Assembly: GCF_029958905.1 (NCBI RefSeq)
Contig: NZ_CP124614.1
Location: 2,232,001 to 2,296,000 of the forward strand
Source of the DNA: Vibrio sp. YMD68
GTDB lineage: Bacteria; Pseudomonadota; Gammaproteobacteria; Enterobacterales; Vibrionaceae
DNA: 64,000 nucleotides
Direction of reading: 5' to 3'
Shown here one piece after another: positions 46,068 to 54,462 of the stretch (its first letter is position 1; every line of letters starts with the position of its first letter). The translations under genes and the position numbers were made by a program. The notes under the pieces are model-generated. The model saw only the letters and a program-made list of their open reading frames with translations, had not been told where the DNA came from and made no database searches.

Positions 46068-46084
46068 TAGAGGTCAGACCTGAT
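46068..46084. promoter_or_regulatory. FadR-like operator upstream of fadI
   Basis: The minus strand reads ATCAGGTCTGACCTCTA, containing the palindromic core GGTC-N-GACC of FadR sites (AACTGGTCNGACCAGTT type). It lies 46-62 bases upstream of the fadI start. FadR represses beta-oxidation genes and is released by long-chain acyl-CoA. Confidence 0.6.
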
Positions 46085-46110
46085 GCATTGTAACGAAATT
46101 GTTAACACAA

Positions 46111-46126
46111 TCAAACGGACGTTTGA
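46111..46126. promoter_or_regulatory. PsrA-like operator upstream of fadI
   Basis: TCAAACGGACGTTTGA is a perfect inverted repeat of the form GAAAC/CAAAC-N4-GTTTG recognised by PsrA, a TetR-type fatty acid sensor that controls fad genes in several gammaproteobacteria. It lies 89-104 bases upstream of fadI. Confidence 0.6.
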
Positions 46127-46415
46127 ATAAACGTGAACTAAGCGAGATTGAGTGAGCCACAAATGAGGGAGCATCATAGATAAGAAGTAGAGCTGGTATT
46201 CAAATTTATCCGTTTTACACGTTAAAAGTCGGAACAGTCTGATTAGTTTTTTAACGTTCAGGGTGAGATTAGCCCGATATAGAGGACTACTGCGTAATGA
46301 GTGAAACAAGTTAATCGAGTGACCTATTGCGTAAAACAATGGCGAAGAAAAATAAGAACATTAAGTATGAAACAGGCACTTAAAAATATAAGCAAATGAA
46401 TTAAAAGCAAAAAAA

Positions 46416-46575
46416 AACCACACAAAGTTGTGTGGTTGGAATGTATAAAGCAATTAACTTAACGCCAATTGAAAAATCAGTTTCCTGATTAGGAGAAAGT
46501 AAAGTCAGCCTTCAAAAGGAAGTGTCATCTTGCTCAACACACTAACTCATAGAGTTAGCTAGATGACAGGTTGTA
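46416..46575 (-). ncRNA. Candidate trans-acting small RNA upstream of fadI
   Basis: On the minus strand a strong terminator (AACCACACAA-CT-TTGTGTGGTT plus nine T) stands 390 bases before fadI with no protein gene ahead of it. Upstream lies a nested hairpin: outer arms TGTCATCT / AGATGACA around an inner CTAACTC-ATA-GAGTTAG (46525-46572). A TATAGT box near 46578-46583 could be the -10 element. About 160 bases, single-stranded pyrimidine-rich middle (TTTACTTTCTCC). This is the look of an Hfq-dependent small RNA; it could instead be a leader attenuator of fadI. I cannot match it to a named RNA. Confidence 0.5.
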
Positions 46576-46660
46576 CTATAGCCACAATTAAGTATAAGAT
46601 TTTGAAGTAGATCAATTTTATCTCATATTTTGTGCTCATGACCCCTGGATGGAGACTTAT

Positions 46661-47224
46661 GTGTCAATAATCGAATTCTTTGGAAAGAAAAATCCAAAAC
46701 GTACGGTCAACTCTGATATGGACAAACAAAGAAAATATGAAGCGCTCGTACGTGCTTATCATCGCGACCTGTTTCGATATGGCTTTTGGCTATGCAAAGA
46801 TAAAAGCATTGCTGAAGATCTGGTGCAAGAGACCTGCTTAAGAGCATGGAAATCACTTGATAGCTTACAAGATGAGAAAGCAGCAAAATCGTGGCTCATT
46901 ACGATATTGAGACGTGAGAATGCTCGCCGCTTTGAACGAAAGCAGTTCGATTTAGTCGACATCGATGATTACAGTAATGATGCCATCGTCAGCGATGATG
47001 CTCATCACCAATCTGAATGGGTACAAACATTGATCATGAAATTGGATGTCGAATATCGCGAACCACTCTTTTTACAGGTTGTCGGCGGATTTAGTGGTGA
47101 AGAGATAGGTTCGATTCTCGAACTCAATAAAAACACTGTCATGACACGACTGTTCAGAGCACGAAACCAATTAAAAGAGATGATGGAGTCATCACAATCT
47201 ACAAGAGGGCAGCAAAATGGATGA
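46661..47224 (+). CDS. ECF-type RNA polymerase sigma factor
   Basis: A 187-residue sigma factor. GTG at 46661 has GGAG 6 bases upstream; an ATG at 46649 adds four residues without a ribosome site. Region 2 is RYGFWLCKDKSIAEDLVQET and RAWKSLDSL, with KSWLITILRREN following. Region 4 is FSGEEIGSILELNKNTVMTR. Region 3 is absent, as in ECF sigmas. It overlaps the DUF3379 gene by 8 bases. That membrane protein is a likely anti-sigma partner. Targets unknown; the downstream fadL genes are candidates. Confidence 0.9.
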   Translation: MSIIEFFGKKNPKRTVNSDMDKQRKYEALVRAYHRDLFRYGFWLCKDKSIAEDLVQETCLRAWKSLDSLQDEKAAKSWLITILRRENARRFERKQFDLVDIDDYSNDAIVSDDAHHQSEWVQTLIMKLDVEYREPLFLQVVGGFSGEEIGSILELNKNTVMTRLFRARNQLKEMMESSQSTRGQQNG

Positions 47225-47930
47225 TTTAGAATTTCGCCGCCATGTCATGTCTGATCCTAAGCAACGTGATCAAGACATTATAGACGCGATAAACAGCAAC
47301 GAAGCCAACGCGAAGTTTTTAGACGATGTTCTTGATCTCGACAATAGAATTCTAAAGGCCATGAATGTTGATGTGCCTGAAGATCTCGCTGATAAAATTC
47401 TATTCAGCCAGCCAGATGAAGAACCCAATGTTGTTCGGCCTAACTTTGTTAAGCGTTCAATGGCATTCGCGGCCTCTGTTGCTTTTGCCTTTGGTCTGTT
47501 AGCGGGGCAACTCAACTGGGGGAATCTGCTTGTTTCTCCTGCTCAGGCGAGTCTGGCTGACACGGCAATAAAACATGTCATTGATGAACGCGACTTTATT
47601 TCGCCGCTTGATGAGCGGGTTGGTCTATTTCAGATCAATGCCAAGATGCTGCCGTTTAAAATGAAATTTGAAGATGATTTTCCTTACCATGTTTACTATT
47701 TGAATCACTGCGGTTTTGGTGATTCTAACGCACTGCACATGGTCTTTGCCGGTGAACATGGAAGAGTGACCCTATTCATCACCAACATCTCTCAAGAAGA
47801 TCGTAAGGTCTTTGACCAAAAAGGCATGACGGGCGTTGTTGAACCATTAGCAAACGCAAGCTTAATCGTGGTGGGTGAGGAAGGCGAAAACGTCGCTAAA
47901 ATTGCCTCGTCGGTGATATCTAGCCTATAA
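47217..47930 (+). CDS. DUF3379 membrane protein, putative anti-sigma factor
   Basis: A 237-residue protein: N-terminal cytoplasmic part (about 80 residues, EFRRHVMSDPKQRDQDIIDA), one transmembrane helix (SMAFAASVAFAFGLLAG), and a C-terminal periplasmic domain (PYHVYYLNHCGFGDSNALHM, HGRVTLFITN). This is the DUF3379 family, usually found just after an ECF sigma gene. The 8-base overlap with the sigma gene argues for translational coupling as seen for anti-sigma factors. A terminator follows. Confidence 0.85.
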   Translation: MDDLEFRRHVMSDPKQRDQDIIDAINSNEANAKFLDDVLDLDNRILKAMNVDVPEDLADKILFSQPDEEPNVVRPNFVKRSMAFAASVAFAFGLLAGQLNWGNLLVSPAQASLADTAIKHVIDERDFISPLDERVGLFQINAKMLPFKMKFEDDFPYHVYYLNHCGFGDSNALHMVFAGEHGRVTLFITNISQEDRKVFDQKGMTGVVEPLANASLIVVGEEGENVAKIASSVISSL

Positions 47931-47950
47931 ACCGTGCTTATTTCATACTA

Positions 47951-47979
47951 GGCTCTGATTGCATATCAGGGCCTTTTTT
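47951..47979 (+). terminator. Terminator of the sigma/anti-sigma operon
   Basis: GGCTCTGAT-TGCAT-ATCAGGGCC followed by TTTTTT. It separates this operon from the first fadL gene, which therefore needs its own promoter. Confidence 0.88.
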
Positions 47980-48079
47980 GAGCCTATTTTATAGAGTCTT
48001 AACTCTAAAAACAGCGTTTTATTCCCTTTTTCCTGCCAGATAGGCATCATTTCGTTAATTTTCACTGCCAATTTAACGG

Positions 48080-48104
48080 TGGTCGGATTTGTTTGCTATA
48101 TACT
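48080..48104 (+). promoter_or_regulatory. Possible promoter and FadR-like half-site of fadL
   Basis: TGGTCGGATTTG resembles the FadR core TGGTC-N-GACCA with two changes, and TATACT (48099-48104) could be the -10 hexamer. The start codon is 87 bases downstream. Weak. Confidence 0.3.
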
Positions 48105-48190
48105 TGAGTCTAGGATCAGCCACCAACTGAGCATTTGCTCAAATATATCGCCCAACTAGAGGCGAATATTACAAAAAGGAAAAAGCAACT

Positions 48191-49498
48191 ATGAACAACT
48201 CGCGTCTGTTTAAAAAATCGCTTCTCGCAGTCACCATCGCCTCAGCTTCTCTTGCCTCTGCGCAAGTAGCAGCAGCAGGTTTCCAACTTAACGCTCAATC
48301 TGCAACTGGCCTTGGCCGCGCATTCGCTGGTGACGCCGTTATCGCCGATAACGCATCAGTCATGGCACGTAACCCAGCAGCAATGGCATTGTTTGACTCT
48401 GTTGAATTGTCGCTGGGTTTCACATCTATTACTTCTCAAATTGAAGTGAAAGACGCAACTTACTGTGGACCAACTTGCCAAGTTACTGGCGGAGCTATGG
48501 GCTCAGAAAACGCCAATTACAGTGATGCAGGCGATACGTCACTTGTGCCAAACATCCATTTGATAGTGCCTGTAAACGATAAGTTTGCATGGGGTGTTAA
48601 TGCTTATACTAACTTTGGTACAAAAACAGAATTTGATAGCACATACGCTGGCTATGAATATGGCGGTTTGACCGATGTTAAGAGCATGAACCTTGGTCTT
48701 GCTGGTTCTTACCGTTTGAACGAGCAATGGAGCTTTGGTGCCGGCCTCGATCTAATCTATGGTCAAGGTAAGCTACAAAGAAGCTTTAGCCCTGCAATTG
48801 CAGGCGCATTAGGTACGGACAAAGCACTAGATGTAGATGCTGACGGTTGGGCTGTTGGATTTAACCTAGGTACTGTTTATGAGTTGGACGAAAACAATCG
48901 TTTTGGTTTAGCTTATCACTACAGCCCTGAGTTAGAAGCAGATGGAGACGTGACATTTAAAGGTGTTAAATATTCAGACGATACTTTGTTAATGCCACTA
49001 CCTGATATGCTAGAGTTCTCTGGTTTCCATAAAATAACGGACACTAAATTTGCAGTTCACTATAGTGTTCAGTGGATCGGCTGGAGCGCATTTGATGTAC
49101 TTAAAAGCGAAAAAGCTGGTGAGCTAAATCAGTATAAATGGCAAGATGGTATGCACTACTCACTGGGTGGTACTTATTTCTTGAATCAAGATTGGACACT
49201 ACGTGCAGGTTACATGTACGACACGAGTGCACAAGATGAGCTTACTTCGATTTCAGTACCAGATTCAGATCGCCAATGGTTCTCTGCAGGTTTCACATAC
49301 CATATCGACACAGCATCAAACATAGACTTTGGTTTCACATACCTACTTGGTGACGATGTAAAAGTTTCTGAATCTAACGCAAACCCATTCTTTGGTACTG
49401 CGCACCCAACAGGTACAGCGGAAAACATATCTAGTATTTCTGGCACAACTCACGCAAATGCTATCCTAGTCGGTCTTCAATACAGCCGTAGCTTCTAA
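48191..49498 (+). CDS. fadL: Outer-membrane long-chain fatty acid transporter FadL (first copy)
   Basis: A 435-residue barrel. The signal peptide is cut near AQVAAA (residue 29), giving the mature start GFQLNAQSATGLGRAFAGDA, the FadL hatch region. DNASVMARNPAAMALF follows, and the last residue is aromatic (LQYSRSF). An extracellular loop near residue 97 holds a disulfide-like pair (CGPTC). It imports long-chain fatty acids across the outer membrane. It has its own promoter and a terminator at 49539. Confidence 0.93.
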   Translation: MNNSRLFKKSLLAVTIASASLASAQVAAAGFQLNAQSATGLGRAFAGDAVIADNASVMARNPAAMALFDSVELSLGFTSITSQIEVKDATYCGPTCQVTGGAMGSENANYSDAGDTSLVPNIHLIVPVNDKFAWGVNAYTNFGTKTEFDSTYAGYEYGGLTDVKSMNLGLAGSYRLNEQWSFGAGLDLIYGQGKLQRSFSPAIAGALGTDKALDVDADGWAVGFNLGTVYELDENNRFGLAYHYSPELEADGDVTFKGVKYSDDTLLMPLPDMLEFSGFHKITDTKFAVHYSVQWIGWSAFDVLKSEKAGELNQYKWQDGMHYSLGGTYFLNQDWTLRAGYMYDTSAQDELTSISVPDSDRQWFSAGFTYHIDTASNIDFGFTYLLGDDVKVSESNANPFFGTAHPTGTAENISSISGTTHANAILVGLQYSRSF

Positions 49499-49803
49499 GC
49501 TTTTCACTACTAAAGTAGTCGCTGTTTTTAAGATCGTTAAAGGGCTGGTTTTCCAGCCCTTTTGATATTTTTCCTTCCTGAAAAATTCAAGTCTTCTTCA
49601 AAAACCTCTCATTTCGCATCACAGCTGTTCGCTCAAAAAATGAAACAACCTCATAACATCTAGGTTTTTTAACTACATAAATCCACTTTTAAAGATAATT
49701 AGACTAAATACTCTAGTTTTACTCTTTTTTATTTTTAAAGTAATAACTCTAAACGTACCATTCAGCCACGATATTGATTCAACTCAGCGAACGGTACGAT
49801 TAC
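49499..49803. other. Gap between the fadL genes
   Basis: It contains the terminator of the first fadL copy and an AT-rich stretch (49660-49745) probably carrying the promoter of the second copy. An inverted pair CGTACC / GGTACG (49754 and 49792) flanks the leader. Confidence 0.5.
49539..49565 (+). terminator. Terminator after the first fadL copy
   Basis: AAAGGGCTGG-TTTT-CCAGCCCTTT followed by TGATATTTTTCC. Strong GC-rich stem just 40 bases after the stop codon. Confidence 0.9.
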
Positions 49804-51090
49804 ATGGACTTCAATAATTCAAAAAAAACACTACTAGCTAGCGCAGTTGCCTTTGGTCTGCTTTCTACTTCTTCTGCCGTATTTGCCGCAGGCTTTCAGC
49901 TAGCAGAATACTCAGCCACAGGCCTTGGCCGAGCTTATGCAGGCGAAGCCGCCATGGCTGATAATGCCAGCGCACAATGGCGTAACCCCGCAATGATGAC
50001 GTATCTTTCTGGTACTCAAATATCTGTCGGTGCTATCTACGTTGACCCAAACATTGATGTGAATGGACAGATCAACGGCGCGCTCAATACACAATCAGAC
50101 GATTTCGCAAACAGCGCCGTTATTCCTAATTTCTATGTTTCTCACCAGCTCAATGAGCAACTGGTACTTGGTGTCGCATTTGGCACGAATTACGGCATGG
50201 AAACCGAGATGAATAAAGACTTCGCTGCCAATCACTTTGGTAACGAAGCCATGGTTAAAAGCATGGAAGCAAACCTCAACGTAGGGTACCAGCTGAATGA
50301 AGCGCTTAGCGTTGGCGGCGGTATTCGTTATGTCATGGGTGAAGGGCATTTCGGTGCAACTTCTCCAGCTCAATCAGAACCCACTCTACCTCAGGGTACA
50401 ACACTCAAGTACATGGAAGGTGATGACACAGCATGGGGTTGGCAAGTCGGTACGGCATGGCAAATTAACGACGATCACCGAGTTGGTTTCGCGTATAAAT
50501 CAGAAGTAGAACTAAAACTAGAAGGTTACGCGGAAGGGATCGGCTTTGGCATTCCTTCAGCCACTCGTGATAACGGCTACATGAACCTCGCTCTACCCGC
50601 AACCGCAGAGATCGCGAGTTTTCATCAGCTTAACGAGCAATTGGCCATTCATGCAAGCGTAAACTGGACGGACTGGAGCAGCTTTGAAAAGCTAGAAGCT
50701 CATTTAGAGACGTACGGGACTCATATGGTCAAGGTCGAAAACTGGGAAGACAACTACCGTTTCGCAATAGGCGCGACTTATCAGCTCAACCAAAAGACCG
50801 CACTTCGAACAGGCGTTGCCTACGACACGTCTGCGGTAAATGACAAGAATCGCACAATCACCATTCCAGAAACGGACCGTACTTGGCTTAGTATCGGTGC
50901 AAGCCATGACATAAGTGAACAGCTGACTCTAGATGCGGGCTTTACTTACATTCTGGCTAAAGACGCCAATATCAGTGAATCTCGTGGTTACGCATCCGAT
51001 GATGCAGCTCAGGCTGTTGGCGGCGCATTCACAGGAACAACATCAGGAAGTGTTTGGTTACTTGGCGTTCAAGCGAACTACACGTTCTAG
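49804..51090 (+). CDS. fadL: Outer-membrane long-chain fatty acid transporter FadL (second copy)
   Basis: A 428-residue FadL paralogue. ATG at 49804 (MDFNNSKKTLLASAVAFGLL) gives a clean signal peptide ending VFAAG; an upstream TTG is unlikely. Mature GFQLAEYSATGLGRAYAGEA and DNASAQWRNPAMM match the first copy, and the protein ends in VQANYTF. The two copies differ in extracellular loops, so they may favour different chain lengths or hydrophobic substrates. Terminator at 51121. Confidence 0.93.
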   Translation: MDFNNSKKTLLASAVAFGLLSTSSAVFAAGFQLAEYSATGLGRAYAGEAAMADNASAQWRNPAMMTYLSGTQISVGAIYVDPNIDVNGQINGALNTQSDDFANSAVIPNFYVSHQLNEQLVLGVAFGTNYGMETEMNKDFAANHFGNEAMVKSMEANLNVGYQLNEALSVGGGIRYVMGEGHFGATSPAQSEPTLPQGTTLKYMEGDDTAWGWQVGTAWQINDDHRVGFAYKSEVELKLEGYAEGIGFGIPSATRDNGYMNLALPATAEIASFHQLNEQLAIHASVNWTDWSSFEKLEAHLETYGTHMVKVENWEDNYRFAIGATYQLNQKTALRTGVAYDTSAVNDKNRTITIPETDRTWLSIGASHDISEQLTLDAGFTYILAKDANISESRGYASDDAAQAVGGAFTGTTSGSVWLLGVQANYTF

Positions 51091-51120
51091 GCTGTGATAG
51101 AACAGCAACGATAAAACCAA

Positions 51121-51153
51121 AAGAGGTGACACAAATACTGTCACCTCTTTTTC
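51121..51153 (+). terminator. Terminator after the second fadL copy
   Basis: AAGAGGTGACA and TGTCACCTCTT form an 11-bp stem followed by TTTTCT. The stem also has A residues on the other side, so it may serve the convergent mlaA gene too. Confidence 0.88.
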
Positions 51154-51159
51154 TATTCA

Positions 51160-51216
51160 CGTCTTATGTAATCTCATCTTATCTAATCACTGCTTATGTA
51201 ATCACTGCTCATGTAA
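51160..51216. repeat. Imperfect repeats CTTATGTAATCACTG
   Basis: Three to four degenerate copies of a 15-17-base unit around CTTATGTAATCA fill the gap before the mlaA stop codon. Confidence 0.65.
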
Positions 51217-51227
51217 GCTGATTAGGA

Positions 51228-52094
51228 CTAAAATTCTTCATCAAGATAGTCATCGAGAAAATCTTCTTCATCTTCATCGTAATTATCTCGTTCAATCTCG
51301 GCTCTAAAATCTTGATTCTGTAAATAGACTTCTTTGCTCAGTGCATATGGGTCAGGTGAATCGTAGAGCATGGATTCTTGCGACACTAAACGAGCACGCG
51401 ACTCCATCCCTTCTAACGCCCACTTGCTTAGCCCAGCCCAAATATTGAGGTAAGAGAGTGGCGCGTACAAGCTGTCGACGACATCTGTTGCTTCACGCAC
51501 AGTCCAAGGACCATAAGCCGGTACCATCACATAAGGCCCGTTACCTACGTCATAGTGACCAACAGCATCACTGAATACTTTTTCGCCGTGTCTGGTAATC
51601 CCCGCTTCAGAAGCAATATCAATCACGCCAAGCAAACCCAATGTTGAGTTCAACCAAAAGCGATTAAAATGATCTAAGGCTTTTTCACCGTTCCCCATAA
51701 TGAGGTTATTGACCACGCTCGACGGTTCATCCAAATTCGAAAGAAAGTTCGCAATGCCCTTTCGAATCGGCGAAGGGACATAATTGACATAGGCCAATGA
51801 GGTTGGACGAACCAAGTAAGGATCTAGATAATCGAAGTTGAGCGCCCACATAGTGCGGTTGAAACTTTCAAACGGATCACCTTCGTTTCCTGATGGGTTG
51901 GCTCCAGAACTGTGCGGTGGGTTACCGTTTTCAGGGTTATTCGACAAGGCGCTATCACCCGCCGTGGAATGATTTGGGGCTGAATAACCACGCGCTGCAT
52001 CATCTGATGCGGAATCATCAGGTGAAGAAGCACAGCCCGTCAATAAAACAGACAGCAGTGTGAGCTTAATAAAACGCACTCGGTTTAAATCCAT
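51228..52094 (-). CDS. mlaA: MlaA (VacJ) phospholipid-transport lipoprotein
   Basis: A 288-residue outer-membrane lipoprotein with lipobox LLTGC (Cys21). The core DPFESFNRTMWALNFDYLDP begins at residue 73, followed by VPSPIRKGIANFLSNLDEPS, FWLNSTLGLLGVIDIASEAG and YGPWTVREATD. MlaA removes surface phospholipids from the outer membrane with MlaC. The linker between Cys21 and the core is about 50 residues rich in Ser, Asn, Gly and Pro, against about 10-15 in Escherichia coli, and the C-terminus is very acidic (DEDEEDFLDDYLDEE). Confidence 0.94.
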   Translation of the reverse strand: MDLNRVRFIKLTLLSVLLTGCASSPDDSASDDAARGYSAPNHSTAGDSALSNNPENGNPPHSSGANPSGNEGDPFESFNRTMWALNFDYLDPYLVRPTSLAYVNYVPSPIRKGIANFLSNLDEPSSVVNNLIMGNGEKALDHFNRFWLNSTLGLLGVIDIASEAGITRHGEKVFSDAVGHYDVGNGPYVMVPAYGPWTVREATDVVDSLYAPLSYLNIWAGLSKWALEGMESRARLVSQESMLYDSPDPYALSKEVYLQNQDFRAEIERDNYDEDEEDFLDDYLDEEF

Positions 52095-52128
52095 TTACTT
52101 GTTCCATGAAGTAAAGCGTGTAAAAAAC

Positions 52129-52159
52129 AAAAAAGGCCGATGAATGCATCGGCCTTTAT
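52129..52159 (-). terminator. Terminator of the ccm operon
   Basis: On the minus strand AAAGGCCGATGCATTCATCG and GGCC close a GC-rich stem followed by TTTTTTG. It lies 50 bases after the ccmI stop and before mlaA. Confidence 0.88.
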
Positions 52160-52208
52160 TAACAATGACTAATCGTGCATCGTTATGAGTATAACAGCTG
52201 ATTCGTTA

Positions 52209-53429
52209 TCAATAACGTTTATCAATGACAACGTCAACCGATTCACCAAATTGTGCGACTTGGCTTTCTCCGTACCAGTCACCTTCTCTGGTTGAAACAT
52301 TACCATCTGTATCAATTCGAACGCGCACTATGTAGCTTTCTAAATCCGACAAGTTACGCCCTGGCATCATACTGTTGCTATCGTCTAAAACGACAGTTCG
52401 AGGAAAACTGCCTAATGGGTAGCGAGCCGCAGCAACGGGCATTGGAGAACCGTCCGCACTGTGTACCGATACGATTAACGCATCATTCTCTGCTGCGTTA
52501 ACGTCGTTACTGATCGCGATAGTGACTGCAACACGGCCACCAGCTGCGGTCATGGTTTCACCCATTTTGTTTTGAGCGCTTTCAATGCTTCGAGACAACA
52601 TTTCGTAACGGCTGTCTTCTGGGCCAATCATTTTTTGCATCACTCCCCAGAACTTAATCGCAGCTGGGTAATCTTGGCGTTCGAATGCATCAAAGGCCAG
52701 CAGAGAGAAAACTCGAAGATCAACATAATCTTGCTGCACTAAGTTGTTCAGAATCGTGCGAGCACGATTTTGCTCCCCTTCATCGTCAGACATCATCAAT
52801 GCTTGAGCAAAACCAAGCTGGGAGTCAGTGTCAGTGGTATCAAGTCGATACGCTCGCTTCATTGCCCCAATGGCCGTTTCAACATCGCGGTTAGCTAATG
52901 CGATTCTTCCTAGCAATAGCCAGCCTGTTGCATCATTAGGTTCAACGTGCAATCGAGAACGCAATCCCAACGTCAAATCGTCCATTTCATCATCAGTGAG
53001 CATGACCCCATCAGGGTTCATTAGCTTTTTCGACAATTCTGGCAACGTGTTGGTGACTTCATTCCATTCGATGACTTTATCCATTGAACCAAATTTCGCA
53101 TACACCCCGTAGGAAAGTACGATCACGAGCAATATAGATGGCACGACAAACGTCATCGGTGAGATCGCCGATACGCGATTAATGTCGCTATCGGTTGGAA
53201 CGTCATCGAGCAGTGATTGTTTAAGATCCGAAACCAGCTCTTGCTCGTTATCAACCAAACCCTCTTCGGTCTCGACAGCAAGCTCAGACAATCGGTCTTT
53301 ATATAACGCTTTATTTAGCTCATCTCTCAGGATCTGGTCATTGTTGGCCTTTTGCTTTATCGCAGGCAGCGCAATCATTAAACAACCAAAGAGAATTAAT
53401 AGTACAGAAGCGACCCAAAATAATGTCAT
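52209..53429 (-). CDS. ccmI: Cytochrome c maturation protein CcmI
   Basis: A 406-residue apocytochrome chaperone: two transmembrane helices (ASVLLILFGCLMIALPAI near residue 7; FVVPSILLVIVLSYGVYA near 95) around a cytoplasmic loop, then TPR repeats (ATGWLLLGRIALANRDVETA, DSQLGFAQALMMSDDEGE) and a C-terminal beta domain. It holds apocytochrome for the heme ligation complex CcmFGH. Overlaps ccmH by one base. Last gene of ccmABCDEFGHI. Confidence 0.93.
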   Translation of the reverse strand: MTLFWVASVLLILFGCLMIALPAIKQKANNDQILRDELNKALYKDRLSELAVETEEGLVDNEQELVSDLKQSLLDDVPTDSDINRVSAISPMTFVVPSILLVIVLSYGVYAKFGSMDKVIEWNEVTNTLPELSKKLMNPDGVMLTDDEMDDLTLGLRSRLHVEPNDATGWLLLGRIALANRDVETAIGAMKRAYRLDTTDTDSQLGFAQALMMSDDEGEQNRARTILNNLVQQDYVDLRVFSLLAFDAFERQDYPAAIKFWGVMQKMIGPEDSRYEMLSRSIESAQNKMGETMTAAGGRVAVTIAISNDVNAAENDALIVSVHSADGSPMPVAAARYPLGSFPRTVVLDDSNSMMPGRNLSDLESYIVRVRIDTDGNVSTREGDWYGESQVAQFGESVDVVIDKRY

Positions 53430-53911
53430 TACTGCTTGTCTCCATCATTTTTTTCATCAAGCAACGCATTCAAACGTGCTTCTTTATCGGCATCCCAGGC
53501 ATCATCGGCTGTGGCTTTCGCAGCTTTCAATTTTTTGCTGCGCACAATAATCAAGCCAAACCCGATTACAATGATGATGAACGGACCACCCCATAAAATT
53601 GACGTCGCAAGTGTCAAAGGCGGATTGTAAGTCACAAAATTGCCGTAACGTGCAATCATGTAATCAACGATTTCTGATTTTGACTTCCCTTCTTTTGTCA
53701 TCTCATACACTTTTTGACGCAAATCTTGAGCAAGCTCGGCATTTGAGTCACTGATGGTATTATTTTGACATTTAGGGCAGCGAAGCGTATGGCTGAGGTC
53801 TTTAAACTGCAATTCCTGTTCGAGCGTATCGAATTCGTAGATATCAATCGCCGCGCTCGCCCCCATCGAAATCGCAAAAACAGCAAAAAATGCTAGGATT
53901 AACTTTTTCAT
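53429..53911 (-). CDS. ccmH: Cytochrome c maturation protein CcmH
   Basis: A 160-residue thiol protein with signal peptide, the redox motif LRCPKCQN (about residues 43-50), and a C-terminal transmembrane anchor (ILWGGPFIIIVIGFGLIIV). It reduces or holds the CXXCH cysteines of apocytochrome. This is the short CcmH form; CcmI is a separate gene. Overlaps dsbE by 4 bases. Confidence 0.95.
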   Translation of the reverse strand: MKKLILAFFAVFAISMGASAAIDIYEFDTLEQELQFKDLSHTLRCPKCQNNTISDSNAELAQDLRQKVYEMTKEGKSKSEIVDYMIARYGNFVTYNPPLTLATSILWGGPFIIIVIGFGLIIVRSKKLKAAKATADDAWDADKEARLNALLDEKNDGDKQ

Positions 53912-54462
53912 TGCTTAGCCTCCGCGAGAAGTTCAGCGTACATCGGGCCCAGCTTTTCCGCCCAGTTACGTGAATTTACATCACCAACATGGCGGTAGCG
54001 AACCACACCCTTAGCATCAATCAAAAAGGTTTCTGGTGCTCCGTACACACCGAGATCTAGCCCTAACATGCCATCGCCATCAAATAGGCTAATAAGATAG
54101 GGATTACCCAGATCGGTTAACCAGCCGACGGCTTTGTCACGTTGATCTTTGTAGTTCAATCCAATGATTTTCACGCCCTTTGCAGACAATTCGTTTAAGT
54201 ATTGGTGCTCTGCATAACACGTTGGGCACCATGTCGCCCATACGTTAAGCAGCAACGGCTCGCCTACAAAAATATCCTGACTGTAAAGCTTCCCAGGTTG
54301 AGCAAGATCTTCTAAACGAAACTCAGGAACAGGCTTACCAATCAGCACCGACTCTAGCTTAGTTGGGTCGTCTCCCTGTGCGTTTCGAGCCAGCTGCGTA
54401 GCAAACACAGCGGCCAATGCGAGAAAGGCGATAAAAGGCAGAAACAGTATTTTCTTATTCAT
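53908..54462 (-). CDS. dsbE: Thiol:disulfide interchange protein DsbE (CcmG)
   Basis: A 184-residue membrane-anchored thioredoxin. The active site WATWCPTCYAEH lies near residue 77, and GAPETFLIDAKG carries the cis-proline. It reduces apocytochrome c disulfides in the periplasm. Next to ccmF with no gap. Confidence 0.95.
   Translation of the reverse strand: MNKKILFLPFIAFLALAAVFATQLARNAQGDDPTKLESVLIGKPVPEFRLEDLAQPGKLYSQDIFVGEPLLLNVWATWCPTCYAEHQYLNELSAKGVKIIGLNYKDQRDKAVGWLTDLGNPYLISLFDGDGMLGLDLGVYGAPETFLIDAKGVVRYRHVGDVNSRNWAEKLGPMYAELLAEAKQ

Larger units (their letters stand above)
46023..46415. other. fadI upstream region
   Basis: This holds the fadI promoter and the two operator-like sites listed separately. 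A 92-codon minus frame (46061-46339) covers the operators and looks accidental. Confidence 0.5.

Noticed and set aside
46061..46339. 92-codon frame on the minus strand upstream of fadI
   Set aside because: It lies over the FadR-like and PsrA-like sites, has no ribosome site and no recognisable protein features.
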